From positions 1-30,586 of the forward strand of contig SVLA01000005.1 in the NCBI GenBank assembly GCA_015068175.1: a DNA stretch of 30,586 nt, in the 5' to 3' direction. Below, one piece after another: positions 7,131-14,471 of this stretch; positions within the stretch are counted from its first letter, which is position 1; every line of letters starts with the position of its first letter. A program made the translations under genes and the position numbers. The notes below the pieces were generated by a model. It was not told the DNA's origin. It did no database searches and saw only the letters and a program-made list of their open reading frames with translations. Source of the stretch: Oscillospiraceae bacterium. Lineage in GTDB: Bacteria > Bacillota_A > Clostridia > Oscillospirales > Oscillospiraceae.

Positions 7131-8141
7131 TCATGTAAAACGCACTACTTTGTGGGCATACCAATAGACCAGCCGGCACATGAGCCGCCCCGGCATTCCC
7201 CGCAGGCAGATGAACCGCAGCAGGGATTCCCTGCGGAAATAGTCCGCCTGAATATCGTTGACCCGCCGGCAATTTTCCCACATGATCTCCAAATTCCGGT
7301 CCGCTTCCTCGGTCCCGTTGAGCCGGGCGTAGAGGATGCCGATGCCGAACATCATAAACAGTTCATGCTCCAGATACTTTTCCAGCCGCCGGTCCGGCAA
7401 TTCATCCAGCCGTACCGCCTGAAAACACCGCTCCGCCACCAAAAGCTGATGGGTATATCGCTTCATCATCACATTTTTCTGCACGGACTGATCCGGCCGG
7501 CCGATCCAGTAGCGGTACAGATCCGCATCCATGTAGTAAAGGCTCCTGACCTCCGGCAGGGTCTGGCACACCATCAGATTGTCCTCGTAGAAAATGTGCT
7601 TGGGCAGAGGCTGGGCCCAATCCCGCATCAGGGCCGTGCGGAAGGTGCAGGAGTGGATGGTCAAAAGCTGATGCATCTTAAAAGGCCGAGTCTCATCCCA
7701 GTGGAAGATCCGTCCTTCGGGCAGCGCATTGGTATAACGGATGGAGCGGTCGCCCTTGCCGTCATCATGGACGTAAAAATAGTTGGTCACAAACAGATCC
7801 ACGCCGCCCTGCCGGTCGCATTCCGCCAGCAGTTCCAGGAACCGGGGAAAATCGGCGCTGAGGGTGTCGTCGCTGTCCACCACCTTGAAATACTTGCCCG
7901 TGGCATGGCGCAGCCCCTGGTTGATGCCTTCGCCGTGGCCGCCGTTTTCCTGGTGGACCACCTTGACGATGTCGGGATACAGAGCCGCATACCGGTCCGC
8001 AATGGTGCCGGTCAGATCCCTGGAGCCGTCGTCGATAATGATGATCTCCACCAAATCGCCGCCGGGCAGCAGGCTGTCGATACAGTTTTCCATATAATCC
8101 TGAGAGTTGTAGCAGGGTACCGTCACCGTTAACAGCTTCAT
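7131..8141 (-). CDS. Family 2 glycosyltransferase
   Basis: This 336-residue protein has a GT-A fold: LTVTVPCYNSQDYMENCIDS at the N-terminus, IIIIDDGSRD at about 33-42, and the metal-binding DSD at 89-91 in FKVVDSDDTL. Such enzymes move a sugar from a nucleotide-sugar to a cell-surface glycan or lipid. The C-terminal half lacks clear membrane helices and contains ERCFQAVRLDEL and LYRYWIGRPDQS. No other glycan genes surround it, so the acceptor is unknown. AAAGGATG precedes the ATG. It is the first gene of a two-gene unit with the HD phosphohydrolase, driven by the promoter at 8184-8212. Confidence 0.88.
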   Translation of the reverse strand: MKLLTVTVPCYNSQDYMENCIDSLLPGGDLVEIIIIDDGSRDLTGTIADRYAALYPDIVKVVHQENGGHGEGINQGLRHATGKYFKVVDSDDTLSADFPRFLELLAECDRQGGVDLFVTNYFYVHDDGKGDRSIRYTNALPEGRIFHWDETRPFKMHQLLTIHSCTFRTALMRDWAQPLPKHIFYEDNLMVCQTLPEVRSLYYMDADLYRYWIGRPDQSVQKNVMMKRYTHQLLVAERCFQAVRLDELPDRRLEKYLEHELFMMFGIGILYARLNGTEEADRNLEIMWENCRRVNDIQADYFRRESLLRFICLRGMPGRLMCRLVYWYAHKVVRFT

Positions 8142-8183
8142 ATTCCGTCATCCTTTCTTTTTTTACGGCTGCTTGCGTGGTCC

Positions 8184-8212
8184 ATTCTATCACAAAACTC
8201 AGGAAATGTCAT
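8184..8212 (-). promoter_or_regulatory. Promoter for the glycosyltransferase-HD unit
   Basis: Read on the minus strand: ATGACA (5/6), 17 bases, TAGAAT (5/6). The start would be near 8177, about 36 bases before the ATG at 8141. Confidence 0.65.
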
Positions 8213-8329
8213 CCATTATTTCCGCTCCCCTCCCCCCATTTTTCCCGGAGCATAAAAATACATAATATCCCGCCAAAAACCCCCCGTTTTTTCGTTGAAA
8301 ATCCTGACCCTTTCCACCGCATCCTTGGA

Positions 8330-8358
8330 TTGACTTTTCGCCGAAAAAGTAGTATATT
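8330..8358 (+). promoter_or_regulatory. Promoter for the malate dehydrogenase-malic enzyme operon
   Basis: TTGACT, a 17-base spacer and TATATT give 5/6 matches at both hexamers. The start would be near 8365 and the leader about 40 bases. The 264-base gap 8142-8405 between divergent operons otherwise shows only AT-rich and C-tract sequence; no riboswitch or operator was recognised. Confidence 0.75.
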
Positions 8359-8405
8359 GATTTCGGTAAAATTATAGCGATTTTAGCTATTGGGAGGAAG
8401 CAAAC

Positions 8406-9350
8406 ATGAGCAAGATCAGTGTGATCGGTGCCGGCTCCGTCGGTGCCACCATCGCAAACGACCTGATGATCCAGGGTGTCGCCTCCGAGATCGTCCTGGT
8501 CGACATCAACAAGAAGAAGGCCATCGGCGAAGCGCTGGATATCTACCAGGGCGCCCCCTTCTGTTCTCCCGCTGTGGTCCGTCCCGGCGAATATGAGGAC
8601 ACCGCCCATTCCGACATCGTCATCATCACCTGCGGCATTGCCCGTAAACCCGGCATGACCCGTCTGGACCTGGCCCAGGTCAACGTCAACATCCTGAAGG
8701 ACGTGGCCGCCAACGTGGTCGATTATGCCCCCAACGCGGTCTATGTCATCGTGGCCAACCCCGTGGACGTGCTGACTTATGTGTTCCACAAGATCTCCGG
8801 CATCCCCGAAAATCAGATCATCGGCTCCGGCACCATTCTGGACACCAGCCGCCTGCAGTCCGCTCTGGCCAAGCGCTTCCATATCAGCCCCAAGAACGTC
8901 CACGCCCATGTTTACGGCGAACATGGCGACAGCCAGTTCGTCCCCTGGTCCCTGGCCCACATCGCCAACAACCACATCGACTCTTACAAAGAGCATTCCC
9001 CCGACCGGGACCGCATCCACTGGGATAAAAACTACAGCGAAGTAGAGGAATTTGTCAAGAAATCCGGCGCCCAGATCATTGAGAACAAGGGTGCCACCTT
9101 CTATGCCGTGGCCATGTCCGTGTGCCACATCTGCAAGTGCATCTATGCCGATGCCGGCACCGCCCTGACCGTGTCCACCATGATGCACGGCGAATACGGT
9201 GTCAGCGACGTGTGCCTGTCCACCCTGACCCTGGTGGACCGCACCGGCGTCCGCGGTAAGATCCTCAACCCCCTGACGGAAGAAGAAATGGCCAAGATGC
9301 AGGCCAGCGCCCAGAAACTGCGCTCCGTCATTGATCAGATCCAGTTCTGA
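8406..9350 (+). CDS. mdh: Malate dehydrogenase of the lactate dehydrogenase-like type
   Basis: This 314-residue enzyme has the LDH/MDH fold: the NAD site VIGAGSVGATIA at 6-17, Asp33 after strand 2 (NAD rather than NADP), catalytic Asp146 and Arg149 in GSGTILDTSRL, and His173 in YGEHGDS. Substrate choice in this family depends on the residue equivalent to LDH Gln102. Here the loop reads GIARKPGMTR, so that position is Arg80, as in malate dehydrogenases, with Met84 in place of the glutamate usual in LDH (KPGE). I therefore call oxaloacetate/malate over pyruvate/lactate; automatic annotation may say L-lactate dehydrogenase. The ATG follows GGGAGG. Malic enzyme starts 46 bases downstream with no terminator between, so malate is a likely shared intermediate. 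Confidence 0.82.
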   Translation: MSKISVIGAGSVGATIANDLMIQGVASEIVLVDINKKKAIGEALDIYQGAPFCSPAVVRPGEYEDTAHSDIVIITCGIARKPGMTRLDLAQVNVNILKDVAANVVDYAPNAVYVIVANPVDVLTYVFHKISGIPENQIIGSGTILDTSRLQSALAKRFHISPKNVHAHVYGEHGDSQFVPWSLAHIANNHIDSYKEHSPDRDRIHWDKNYSEVEEFVKKSGAQIIENKGATFYAVAMSVCHICKCIYADAGTALTVSTMMHGEYGVSDVCLSTLTLVDRTGVRGKILNPLTEEEMAKMQASAQKLRSVIDQIQF

Positions 9351-9396
9351 TCATCCGTAACATTATCCAATATTCAATTTTAAGGAGAATACAACT

Positions 9397-10569
9397 ATGG
9401 ATTACGCAAAAGAATCCCTGCGCCTCCACGGTGAGTGGAAGGGCAAGATCAATGTGGTCGCCACGGTCCCCGTGGCCACCAAGGAAGACCTTTCCCTGGC
9501 CTACACCCCCGGTGTTGCCCAGCCCTGCCTGGAGATCAGCAAGGATGTCAATAAGTCCTACGACCTGACCCGCCGCCACAATCTGTGCGCCGTGGTCACC
9601 GACGGCACCGCCGTTCTGGGTCTGGGCGACATCGGCCCCGAGGCCGGCATGCCCGTTATGGAAGGCAAGTGCGTTCTGTTCAAGGCCTTCGGCGATGTGG
9701 ACGCCTTCCCTCTGTGCGTCAAGAGCAAGGACGTGGACGAGATCGTCAACACCATCTACATGATCTCCGGCTCCTTCGGCGGCGTGAATCTGGAAGATAT
9801 CTCCGCCCCCCGCTGCTTTGAGATCGAGCGGAAGCTGAAGGAAAAGTGCGACATTCCCATCTTCCACGATGACCAGCACGGCACCGCCATCGTCACCCTG
9901 GCCGGTCTGCTGAACGCCCTGAAGGTGGTGGGCAAGAAGAAGGAAGACGTAAAGATCGTCACTTCCGGTGCCGGCGCCGCCGCCATTTCCATCGTCAAGC
10001 TGCTGCTGTCCGCCGGTTTCAAGAATGTCATCATGACCGACCGCAGCGGCGCCATCTATGCCGGCCGTGAAAAGCTGAACTGGATCAAGGAAGAGATGGC
10101 CCAGGTCACCAACCTGGAGAAGGTCCGGGGTTCCCTGGCCGACGTGATCGTCGGCGCCGACGTGTTCATCGGCGTGTCCGCCCCCGGCACCCTGACCACC
10201 GAGATGGTCAAGACCATGGCCAAGGACGCCATCGTCTTCGCCTGCGCCAACCCCACCCCCGAGATCTACCCCGAAGATGCCAAAGCCGGCGGCGCCCGCG
10301 TGATCTCCACCGGCCGCAGTGACTACCCCAACCAGGTCAACAACGTCCTGGCCTTCCCCGGCATTTTCCGCGGCACCTTCGATGTCCGCGCTTCCGACAT
10401 CAACGAGGAGATGAAGATGGCCGCCGCCATGGCCATCGCAGGTCTGATCTCCGACGAAGAGCTCTGCGAGGATTACATCATCCCCGCCGCTTTCGACCCC
10501 CGCGTGGGTCCCGCCGTGGCCAAGGCCGTTGCCGAGGCCGCCCGCGCTTCCGGTGTTGCCCGGATCTGA
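9397..10569 (+). CDS. NAD(P)-dependent malic enzyme
   Basis: This 390-residue protein is a short bacterial malic enzyme without the phosphotransacetylase tail found in MaeB of enterobacteria. Key sites are Tyr36 (YTPGVAQPC) as general acid, Lys91 ([11 protein letters not shown]), metal ligands around Glu133-Asp134 and Asp159 in FHDDQHGTA, and the dinucleotide fold [11 protein letters not shown] at 190-200. [14 protein letters not shown] and [19 protein letters not shown] further confirm the family. It oxidatively decarboxylates malate to pyruvate and CO2 in the cytoplasm. AAGGAG precedes the ATG. With malate dehydrogenase in the same operon the net reaction is oxaloacetate to pyruvate; if this enzyme prefers NADP, the pair also transfers electrons from NADH to NADPH (inference; cofactor choice is not settled by sequence). 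Confidence 0.93.
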   Translation: MDYAKESLRLHGEWKGKINVVATVPVATKEDLSLAYTPGVAQPCLEISKDVNKSYDLTRRHNLCAVVTDGTAVLGLGDIGPEAGMPVMEGKCVLFKAFGDVDAFPLCVKSKDVDEIVNTIYMISGSFGGVNLEDISAPRCFEIERKLKEKCDIPIFHDDQHGTAIVTLAGLLNALKVVGKKKEDVKIVTSGAGAAAISIVKLLLSAGFKNVIMTDRSGAIYAGREKLNWIKEEMAQVTNLEKVRGSLADVIVGADVFIGVSAPGTLTTEMVKTMAKDAIVFACANPTPEIYPEDAKAGGARVISTGRSDYPNQVNNVLAFPGIFRGTFDVRASDINEEMKMAAAMAIAGLISDEELCEDYIIPAAFDPRVGPAVAKAVAEAARASGVARI

Positions 10570-10584
10570 TCCCCATAAACAAAC

Positions 10585-10613
10585 GATCCGGCAGAGCTGT
10601 CCTCTGCCGGATC
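10585..10613. terminator. Bidirectional terminator after malic enzyme
   Basis: GATCCGGCAGA and TCTGCCGGATC pair perfectly over 11 bp with loop GCTGTCC. TTCTTATGTTTT follows on the plus strand and a T-rich stretch (GTTTGTTTATGG) follows on the minus strand. It lies between the convergent malic enzyme and glycosyltransferase genes. Confidence 0.85.
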
Positions 10614-10616
10614 TTC

Positions 10617-11366
10617 TTATGTTTTCCCGTATTTTTTCAATCCGGCCAAAGCATAGCCGCCGAAATACCAAAGGCTTTTCCAAAGGGGCAATTTCAGATA
10701 CTGCCGATAGATCCGCCACCGCTGACGGGCCGCATTCCCCTTGCTGAAAGACCTGGAACCGGGCCGGCAGCGCCAATCCGCCAGGAATTCGGTGCAGCCC
10801 ACCGCCCGGCATCCCCGGCGCAGCAGCGTCAGCCACAGAACATAGTCCTCATGGAAAAAGGCCGGATCAAACCGGTCGTCCCCCAGGGCGCTCCGCCGCA
10901 ATACCACCGTGGAACAGCCGATCACATTTTCCCGCAGCAGCGCTTCATAGCTGACCTGCACCGGCACCGGATAATTTCTCCGTACCGCCCCGGTCTCATC
11001 CACCAGCCGATAGCCGCTGTAGCAAAGATCGCCGCCGGTCCCGTCCAAAAGCGCCCGTTGCTTCTCCAGCTTTTCCGGCGCCCACAGATCATCGCAATCC
11101 AAAAACGCTATAAATTCTCCCCGGGCCAGGTCCAGCCCCCGGTTCCGGGTAGCCGACGCTCCCATATTTTCGGGATTTTTCAGCAGCCGGATCCGTCCGT
11201 CATCCCCGGCCGCTTCCACAGCCGCCGCCCAGGTGCCGTCCCGGGATCCGTCGTCAATGACCAGCAGCTCCCAATCGCTTTCCCCTTGCGCCCGAACGGA
11301 GCGAATGGCTCCGCCGATATAGGCTTCCGCGTTATACGCCGGCATGATCACCGTTACCTTCGGCAT
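10617..11366 (-). CDS. Family 2 glycosyltransferase
   Basis: This 249-residue protein has VTVIMPAYNAEAYIGGAIRS at the N-terminus, LLVIDDGSRDGT at about 35-45, NMGASATRNRGLDLARGEFI near 68-86 and the metal-binding DCD at 90-92 in FLDCDDLWAPEKL. It is a compact GT-A fold enzyme related to polysaccharide and teichoic-acid-type transferases; donor and acceptor are unknown. The frame opens at 11399, but the ATG at 11366 is chosen because GGAGGGG precedes it and the protein then begins MPKVTVIMPAYN. The C-terminus (YLKLPLWKSLWYFGGYALAGL) is hydrophobic and may rest on the membrane. Confidence 0.88.
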   Translation of the reverse strand: MPKVTVIMPAYNAEAYIGGAIRSVRAQGESDWELLVIDDGSRDGTWAAAVEAAGDDGRIRLLKNPENMGASATRNRGLDLARGEFIAFLDCDDLWAPEKLEKQRALLDGTGGDLCYSGYRLVDETGAVRRNYPVPVQVSYEALLRENVIGCSTVVLRRSALGDDRFDPAFFHEDYVLWLTLLRRGCRAVGCTEFLADWRCRPGSRSFSKGNAARQRWRIYRQYLKLPLWKSLWYFGGYALAGLKKYGKT

Positions 11367-11387
11367 CCCATCCCCTCCTTTTTTCTT

Positions 11388-11396
11388 AGTATACCA
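11388..11396 (-). promoter_or_regulatory. Extended -10 promoter for the glycosyltransferase gene
   Basis: On the minus strand TGGTATACT is an extended -10 element. A TTGACA lies only 7 bases upstream, too close to act as its -35. The leader would be only about 15 bases, just enough for the ribosome site. Confidence 0.4.
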
Positions 11397-11412
11397 CATC
11401 TGTCAACATACA

Positions 11413-11442
11413 TCAGGGGCGTGCCTTCCGGCACGCCCCTGA
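11413..11442 (-). terminator. Terminator of the RyR-DUF1292 operon
   Basis: TCAGGGGCGTGCC and GGCACGCCCCTGA form a perfect 13-bp stem with loop TTCC, three bases beyond the DUF1292 stop codon. On the minus strand it is followed by TGTATGTTGACA, a weak T-run. Confidence 0.75.
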
Positions 11443-11445
11443 CCC

Positions 11446-11739
11446 TTATTCTCCGGTTTCTTCCTGCAGAAGCATATAGTATTCCTCGAAGACCGCATCC
11501 ACCGTCTCATCATCCTCTTCGATGACCAGGCAGCGCTCGCCGTCGATCCAGCGGATGGCAAACACCAGCGCCTCGTCCTCTGCCACCAGGGGATCGTTCA
11601 GGGGCCGCAGCAGGACATAATCCACGCCGTTGATGCCGATCAGGGCGATCTGCTCAAACTCCACTTCCTCGTCATGTTCCCCGTACAGCACGATATTGTC
11701 GCTGTTGTTGGGGTCCAGCAGCATTTCAATAGGATCCAT
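11446..11739 (-). CDS. DUF1292 family protein
   Basis: This 97-residue acidic protein (MDPIEMLLDPNNSDNIVLYG at the N-terminus, then EFEQIALI, YVLLRPLND and EALVFAIRWIDGERCLVIEED) matches the small DUF1292/YrzB-like family of Firmicutes, whose function is unknown. The ATG at 11739 overlaps the stop codon of the upstream membrane protein (TGATG), and AGGAGG lies 10 bases before it; a TTG at 11742 is the only alternative. In many Firmicutes DUF1292 genes sit beside RNA or cell-wall genes; here coupling to a RyR-domain membrane protein is the notable feature. Confidence 0.75.
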   Translation of the reverse strand: MDPIEMLLDPNNSDNIVLYGEHDEEVEFEQIALIGINGVDYVLLRPLNDPLVAEDEALVFAIRWIDGERCLVIEEDDETVDAVFEEYYMLLQEETGE

Positions 11740-13226
11740 CAATCCTCATCCTCCTTATTTTCTTTCATCTTCGCATCCAGTTCCATCAGGTAACGCACAT
11801 TTTCCCGATCCTTTTCCTTCTCGCTTTCCGGCAGGTCGGCGTAGGGGATCAGCAGTTTGTGGATCCGGTTGGCCCCATCCTTGGCCTTGCCGTTGGCGGG
11901 AATGCCGTAACTCCAGTTATTCAGGAAATGATAACGGCACCAGCGGATATGCTCCAGCTCACCCAGGGCATCTTCCAGTTCCGGGGTCATTTCCTGACCG
12001 GCCACCATCCGGGCCCGGACGTCCTGATATTCCGCCGCAGAGATATTGGAGTACCGGGTGAAGGTGTTCAGCTTGTCCCACTCCGGTTCCAGATTCCCGT
12101 CGATCTCTTCCACATTGCTGTAAAGCATCGCGTAGCGCAGGTTCAGCCGCTTGGCCAGCTCATGGAGCCGGGTGCTCATGATATGCTCCACGCTCATGTA
12201 CTCGCTCTTCCAATCGTAGCAGATCATCTGCTCCATCAGCGCCGCGCCGTTGATCTCCGCCGCCAGCACATGGATCATCCGGTTGGGCAGGGCAAGCTGC
12301 AGCCGGTTCAGCAGGCCCAACTGCTCCTCCTGCTGGGCCACGATGATCATGCCGGCCTCCATCAGCAGTTCCCGGCTCTCCGCCCAGGACTCCTCATGGA
12401 AGATCACCGGATCATCGATCTGGGAAAGCTGCCAGTATACGTCGGAAAAGCCGTCCTCCTCACCGAAGATATGATACTCGATCTTCTGCTGCGGATGGAA
12501 AATGTTGCGCTGCAGGCCGCTCAGCAGCAATTCCTGCCCCAGCTTGCCAAAGCCGATCAGCACGATCTTCAGTTGATGGGTCTGCTCATCCAGCAGTTCC
12601 AGAGGGCAATACTTGCTCCAGAAGGAACGGGCCGCCATTTCTTCCGGGCAAAACAGATGCAGATTGGGGGCGCTGGCCGCCTGACCGGGCAGGGAGTGGC
12701 ACTTCAGATGCACTTCCCGATCCTTTAAGTACCCGATATTCCGCTGATAAAAGTCCAGATTTGCCTGCTCCTCCCCCACCAGGATGTAGTTGTGGGCCTT
12801 AATGAGCTTCTGATCCACACTGATGCCCCGCCAGCCAAGCTGCCGCAGGATGGGGGCCTTCTCTTCCTCGGGACCGAACACCGCCACACTTCTGCCGCTG
12901 CGGCGGGCCAGCCAGTTCCGGAATCCCCGGTTCATGGCCGAGATCAACATAGCCAGGCCGCTGGCCGTAGCCACCGGCGCCAGCCAACGGGCCAGCTCCA
13001 CGAAGACATTGGGGGGTGGATCTGCGTAGTTCAGGCAGTACATGCTCACGCACAAAAACGCGCCATGCAGGAACTCTTCCCCAGCCAGATAAAAGCCGAT
13101 CATGCCCAGGATCATGGGCACCACGATCAAGCACCGGGCCACATAGCTTAGTCCCTGGAAATTGCACAGCCATTTCCAAAGCTGACGGATCCAGCCCACT
13201 TTTCTGTTTCTTATAACGGAAGCCAT
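11739..13226 (-). CDS. Membrane protein with Rossmann (TrkA-N-like) and RyR domains
   Basis: This 495-residue protein begins with hydrophobic segments at about 28-48, 52-66 and 80-97 (WLAPVATASGLAMLIS). A degenerate nucleotide-binding fold follows (SVAVFGPEEEKAPILRQLG, 113-131), then a clearer one (IVLIGFGKLGQELLLSGL, 221-238), as in TrkA-N/RCK gating domains of potassium channels. The C-terminus at about 415-482 matches the ryanodine-receptor repeat: LEHIRWCRYHFLNNWSYG, then LLIPYADLPESEKEKDRENV. I see no selectivity filter like TVGYG, so channel activity is unproven. RyR repeats often bind ligands or proteins, and a role in sensing a nucleotide-type ligand at the membrane is plausible (inference). 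GGGGAGG precedes the ATG. DUF1292 is translationally coupled downstream. Confidence 0.75.
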   Translation of the reverse strand: MASVIRNRKVGWIRQLWKWLCNFQGLSYVARCLIVVPMILGMIGFYLAGEEFLHGAFLCVSMYCLNYADPPPNVFVELARWLAPVATASGLAMLISAMNRGFRNWLARRSGRSVAVFGPEEEKAPILRQLGWRGISVDQKLIKAHNYILVGEEQANLDFYQRNIGYLKDREVHLKCHSLPGQAASAPNLHLFCPEEMAARSFWSKYCPLELLDEQTHQLKIVLIGFGKLGQELLLSGLQRNIFHPQQKIEYHIFGEEDGFSDVYWQLSQIDDPVIFHEESWAESRELLMEAGMIIVAQQEEQLGLLNRLQLALPNRMIHVLAAEINGAALMEQMICYDWKSEYMSVEHIMSTRLHELAKRLNLRYAMLYSNVEEIDGNLEPEWDKLNTFTRYSNISAAEYQDVRARMVAGQEMTPELEDALGELEHIRWCRYHFLNNWSYGIPANGKAKDGANRIHKLLIPYADLPESEKEKDRENVRYLMELDAKMKENKEDED

Positions 13227-13358
13227 TTTTGATCCTCCCCGATTCCATCATACTGTCATGTATAACGGCGATCATTTCATTTATTCGCATTTGTTATAGT
13301 AAAACATTTTCCACCCAATTGCAAGCAAAATCTTCCCCCCGCCCCAAAACCTTCCCCC

Positions 13359-13424
13359 GGGGGTGGTGCTCCACCCCCCTTGCCTCTCCCTTTGGGAGAG
13401 GTGGTGCAAATCTCCGATTTGCAC
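13359..13424. repeat. Three consecutive hairpins, REP-like
   Basis: Three perfect inverted repeats follow each other: GGGGGTGG-TGCT-CCACCCCC (13359-13378), CCTCTCCC-TTT-GGGAGAGG (13383-13401) and GTGCAAATC-TCC-GATTTGCAC (13404-13424). The 449-base gap 13227-13675 contains no convincing gene; it is filled by these hairpins, the dispersed repeat that follows and a terminator. Confidence 0.7.
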
Positions 13425-13438
13425 TGGAGAGGGCGTCC

Positions 13439-13528
13439 CCAAAGCCTTCTCCTCCAGAAGAAGGTGCCCCCGCAGGGAGCGGATGTGGTGTAGCCCCGCA
13501 GGGGCGTTGCAATGGCGGTCATCCAACC
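13439..13528. repeat. Dispersed intergenic repeat, copy A
   Basis: This stretch of about 90 bases aligns almost without gaps to 29347-29435, with roughly nine in ten bases identical by eye. Shared landmarks are CCAAAGCCTTCTCC, GAAGGTGCCCCCG, GGATGTGGTGTAGCCCCGCA and GGGGCGTT. It folds into short hairpins, including GCCCC-GCA-GGGGC. Confidence 0.8.
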
Positions 13529-13589
13529 GCACGGCGGGCGCAAGCCCCCGCCCTACGATAGCGCCACAAAGGTAACCCATTCAAAAAAA

Positions 13590-13626
13590 CCATGCCATCC
13601 CGAGCGCAGATCCCTCCACGCGGCTG
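13590..13626. repeat. Short form of the CATCCCGAGCG repeat module
   Basis: CCATGCCATCCCGAGCG followed by AGATCCCTCCACGCGGCTG corresponds to the two ends of a longer module at 29218-29302 with the middle missing. It comes after copy A here but before copy B in the second locus. Confidence 0.6.
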
Positions 13627-13639
13627 TGTCCATAGTTCA

Positions 13640-13666
13640 GGGGCGTGCTGCAATGCAGCACGCCCC
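13640..13666. terminator. Hairpin terminator beyond ppa
   Basis: GGGGCGTGCTG and CAGCACGCCCC pair perfectly over 11 bp with loop CAATG. It lies ten bases beyond the pyrophosphatase stop codon. The T-run (GCTTTTCTTTT) is on the plus-strand side, so it acts best on transcripts entering from the left, but the stem should also stall minus-strand transcription. Confidence 0.65.
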
Positions 13667-13675
13667 GCTTTTCTT

Positions 13676-14173
13676 TTATCCGTTCCCGCTGAACAAGTAC
13701 CGCCGGGTGCATTCCTCAATGATCCCCACAGCGGCTTCCCGCCCATGGTACGCCCCCACCTGAACGGTGATGCCCTGCAATGCCTTATAATTGGAAAAGA
13801 AGTCCGCGATCTCCTTCAGCTCATAGTCCGCCAGATCTTTCAGCTCATGGATATGGGCAAACCGGGGATCGCAATCCGCCACGGAGATCAGCTTATAGTC
13901 CTCCTTGCCGTTGTCCACGGTGGCCAGATACCCCAGCACCCGGGCCGGGATCACGCAGCCGGGAAAGGTGGGTTCCCGCACAATGACCAGAATATCCACC
14001 GGGTCTCCGTCCGGAGCCAGGGTGTTCTCGATATGCCCGTACTCTGCCGGATAATTCATGGCCGAATACAGCACCCGGTCCAGATGGATCCGCCCGGTCT
14101 TGGCGTTGAATTCATACTTATTCCGGGACCCCAGCGGGATCTCAATGAGAGCGTTGACCACATTGTTCTTCAT
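13676..14173 (-). CDS. ppa: Inorganic pyrophosphatase, family I
   Basis: This 165-residue enzyme hydrolyses pyrophosphate to two phosphates in the cytoplasm and so pulls biosynthetic reactions forward. The family I signature is DGDPVDILV at residues 55-63, with metal-binding Asp55, Asp57 and Asp60; IEIPLGSRNKYEF near 10-22 and YPAEYGHIENTLA near 41-53 are also typical. The length fits bacterial family I enzymes. The frame is open to 14260, but the ATG at 14173 is chosen because AAGGAGG lies seven bases before it and the protein then begins MKNNVVNALIEIP. Confidence 0.95.
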   Translation of the reverse strand: MKNNVVNALIEIPLGSRNKYEFNAKTGRIHLDRVLYSAMNYPAEYGHIENTLAPDGDPVDILVIVREPTFPGCVIPARVLGYLATVDNGKEDYKLISVADCDPRFAHIHELKDLADYELKEIADFFSNYKALQGITVQVGAYHGREAAVGIIEECTRRYLFSGNG

Positions 14174-14225
14174 GACGTAACCTCCTTCATGTTCACCAAA
14201 AGAAAACATCCATATATAATCTATT

Positions 14226-14254
14226 CTGTTACCACAATTTCCCCAAAAAGTCAA
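14226..14254 (-). promoter_or_regulatory. Possible promoter for ppa
   Basis: On the minus strand TTGACT is followed after 17 bases by TAACAG, with TGG giving an extended -10. The -35 is good, the -10 poor. The leader would be about 45 bases. Confidence 0.4.
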
Positions 14255-14385
14255 GGTCACACGCCCGCTTTCCCGCCGTTTCCCTGCGGTTTTGTATATT
14301 TACACAATTTGCGCCTTCTGTTTTTTAGCAATCTGCCACTTCTTCGGTTTTTAGTCCAAAAAGTGTCAAATCCCGCATTTAGTCA

Positions 14386-14414
14386 TTGAAACCCCGGAAT
14401 ACCCGTGGTATAAT
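14386..14414 (+). promoter_or_regulatory. Strong SigA promoter of the five-gene operon
   Basis: TTGAAA (5/6), a 17-base spacer and a perfect TATAAT preceded by TGG (extended -10) form the best promoter in the window. Transcription would begin near 14421, leaving a leader of about 50 bases. I see no other convincing promoter before 27272. Confidence 0.85.
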
Positions 14415-14471
14415 TATTAAGATTATGATCGTCATGCATTCCCACATGTTTTTGCAGAGAGGAAGGATCCG

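Noticed and set aside
8406..9350. Annotation as L-lactate dehydrogenase
   Set aside because: The specificity position is Arg80 and the loop reads KPGM, not the Gln and KPGE of lactate enzymes; malic enzyme follows in the operon.
11401..11406. TTGACA as the -35 of the second glycosyltransferase promoter
   Set aside because: Only 7 bases separate it from TATACT; an extended -10 alone is more likely.
11739..13226. Calling the RyR protein a potassium channel
   Set aside because: No selectivity-filter sequence was found; only the gating-type Rossmann fold resembles channels.
13229..13580. Small open frames on both strands within the 13.2-13.6 kb gap
   Set aside because: They run through hairpin repeats, lack ribosome sites and are not conserved in frame between the two repeat copies.
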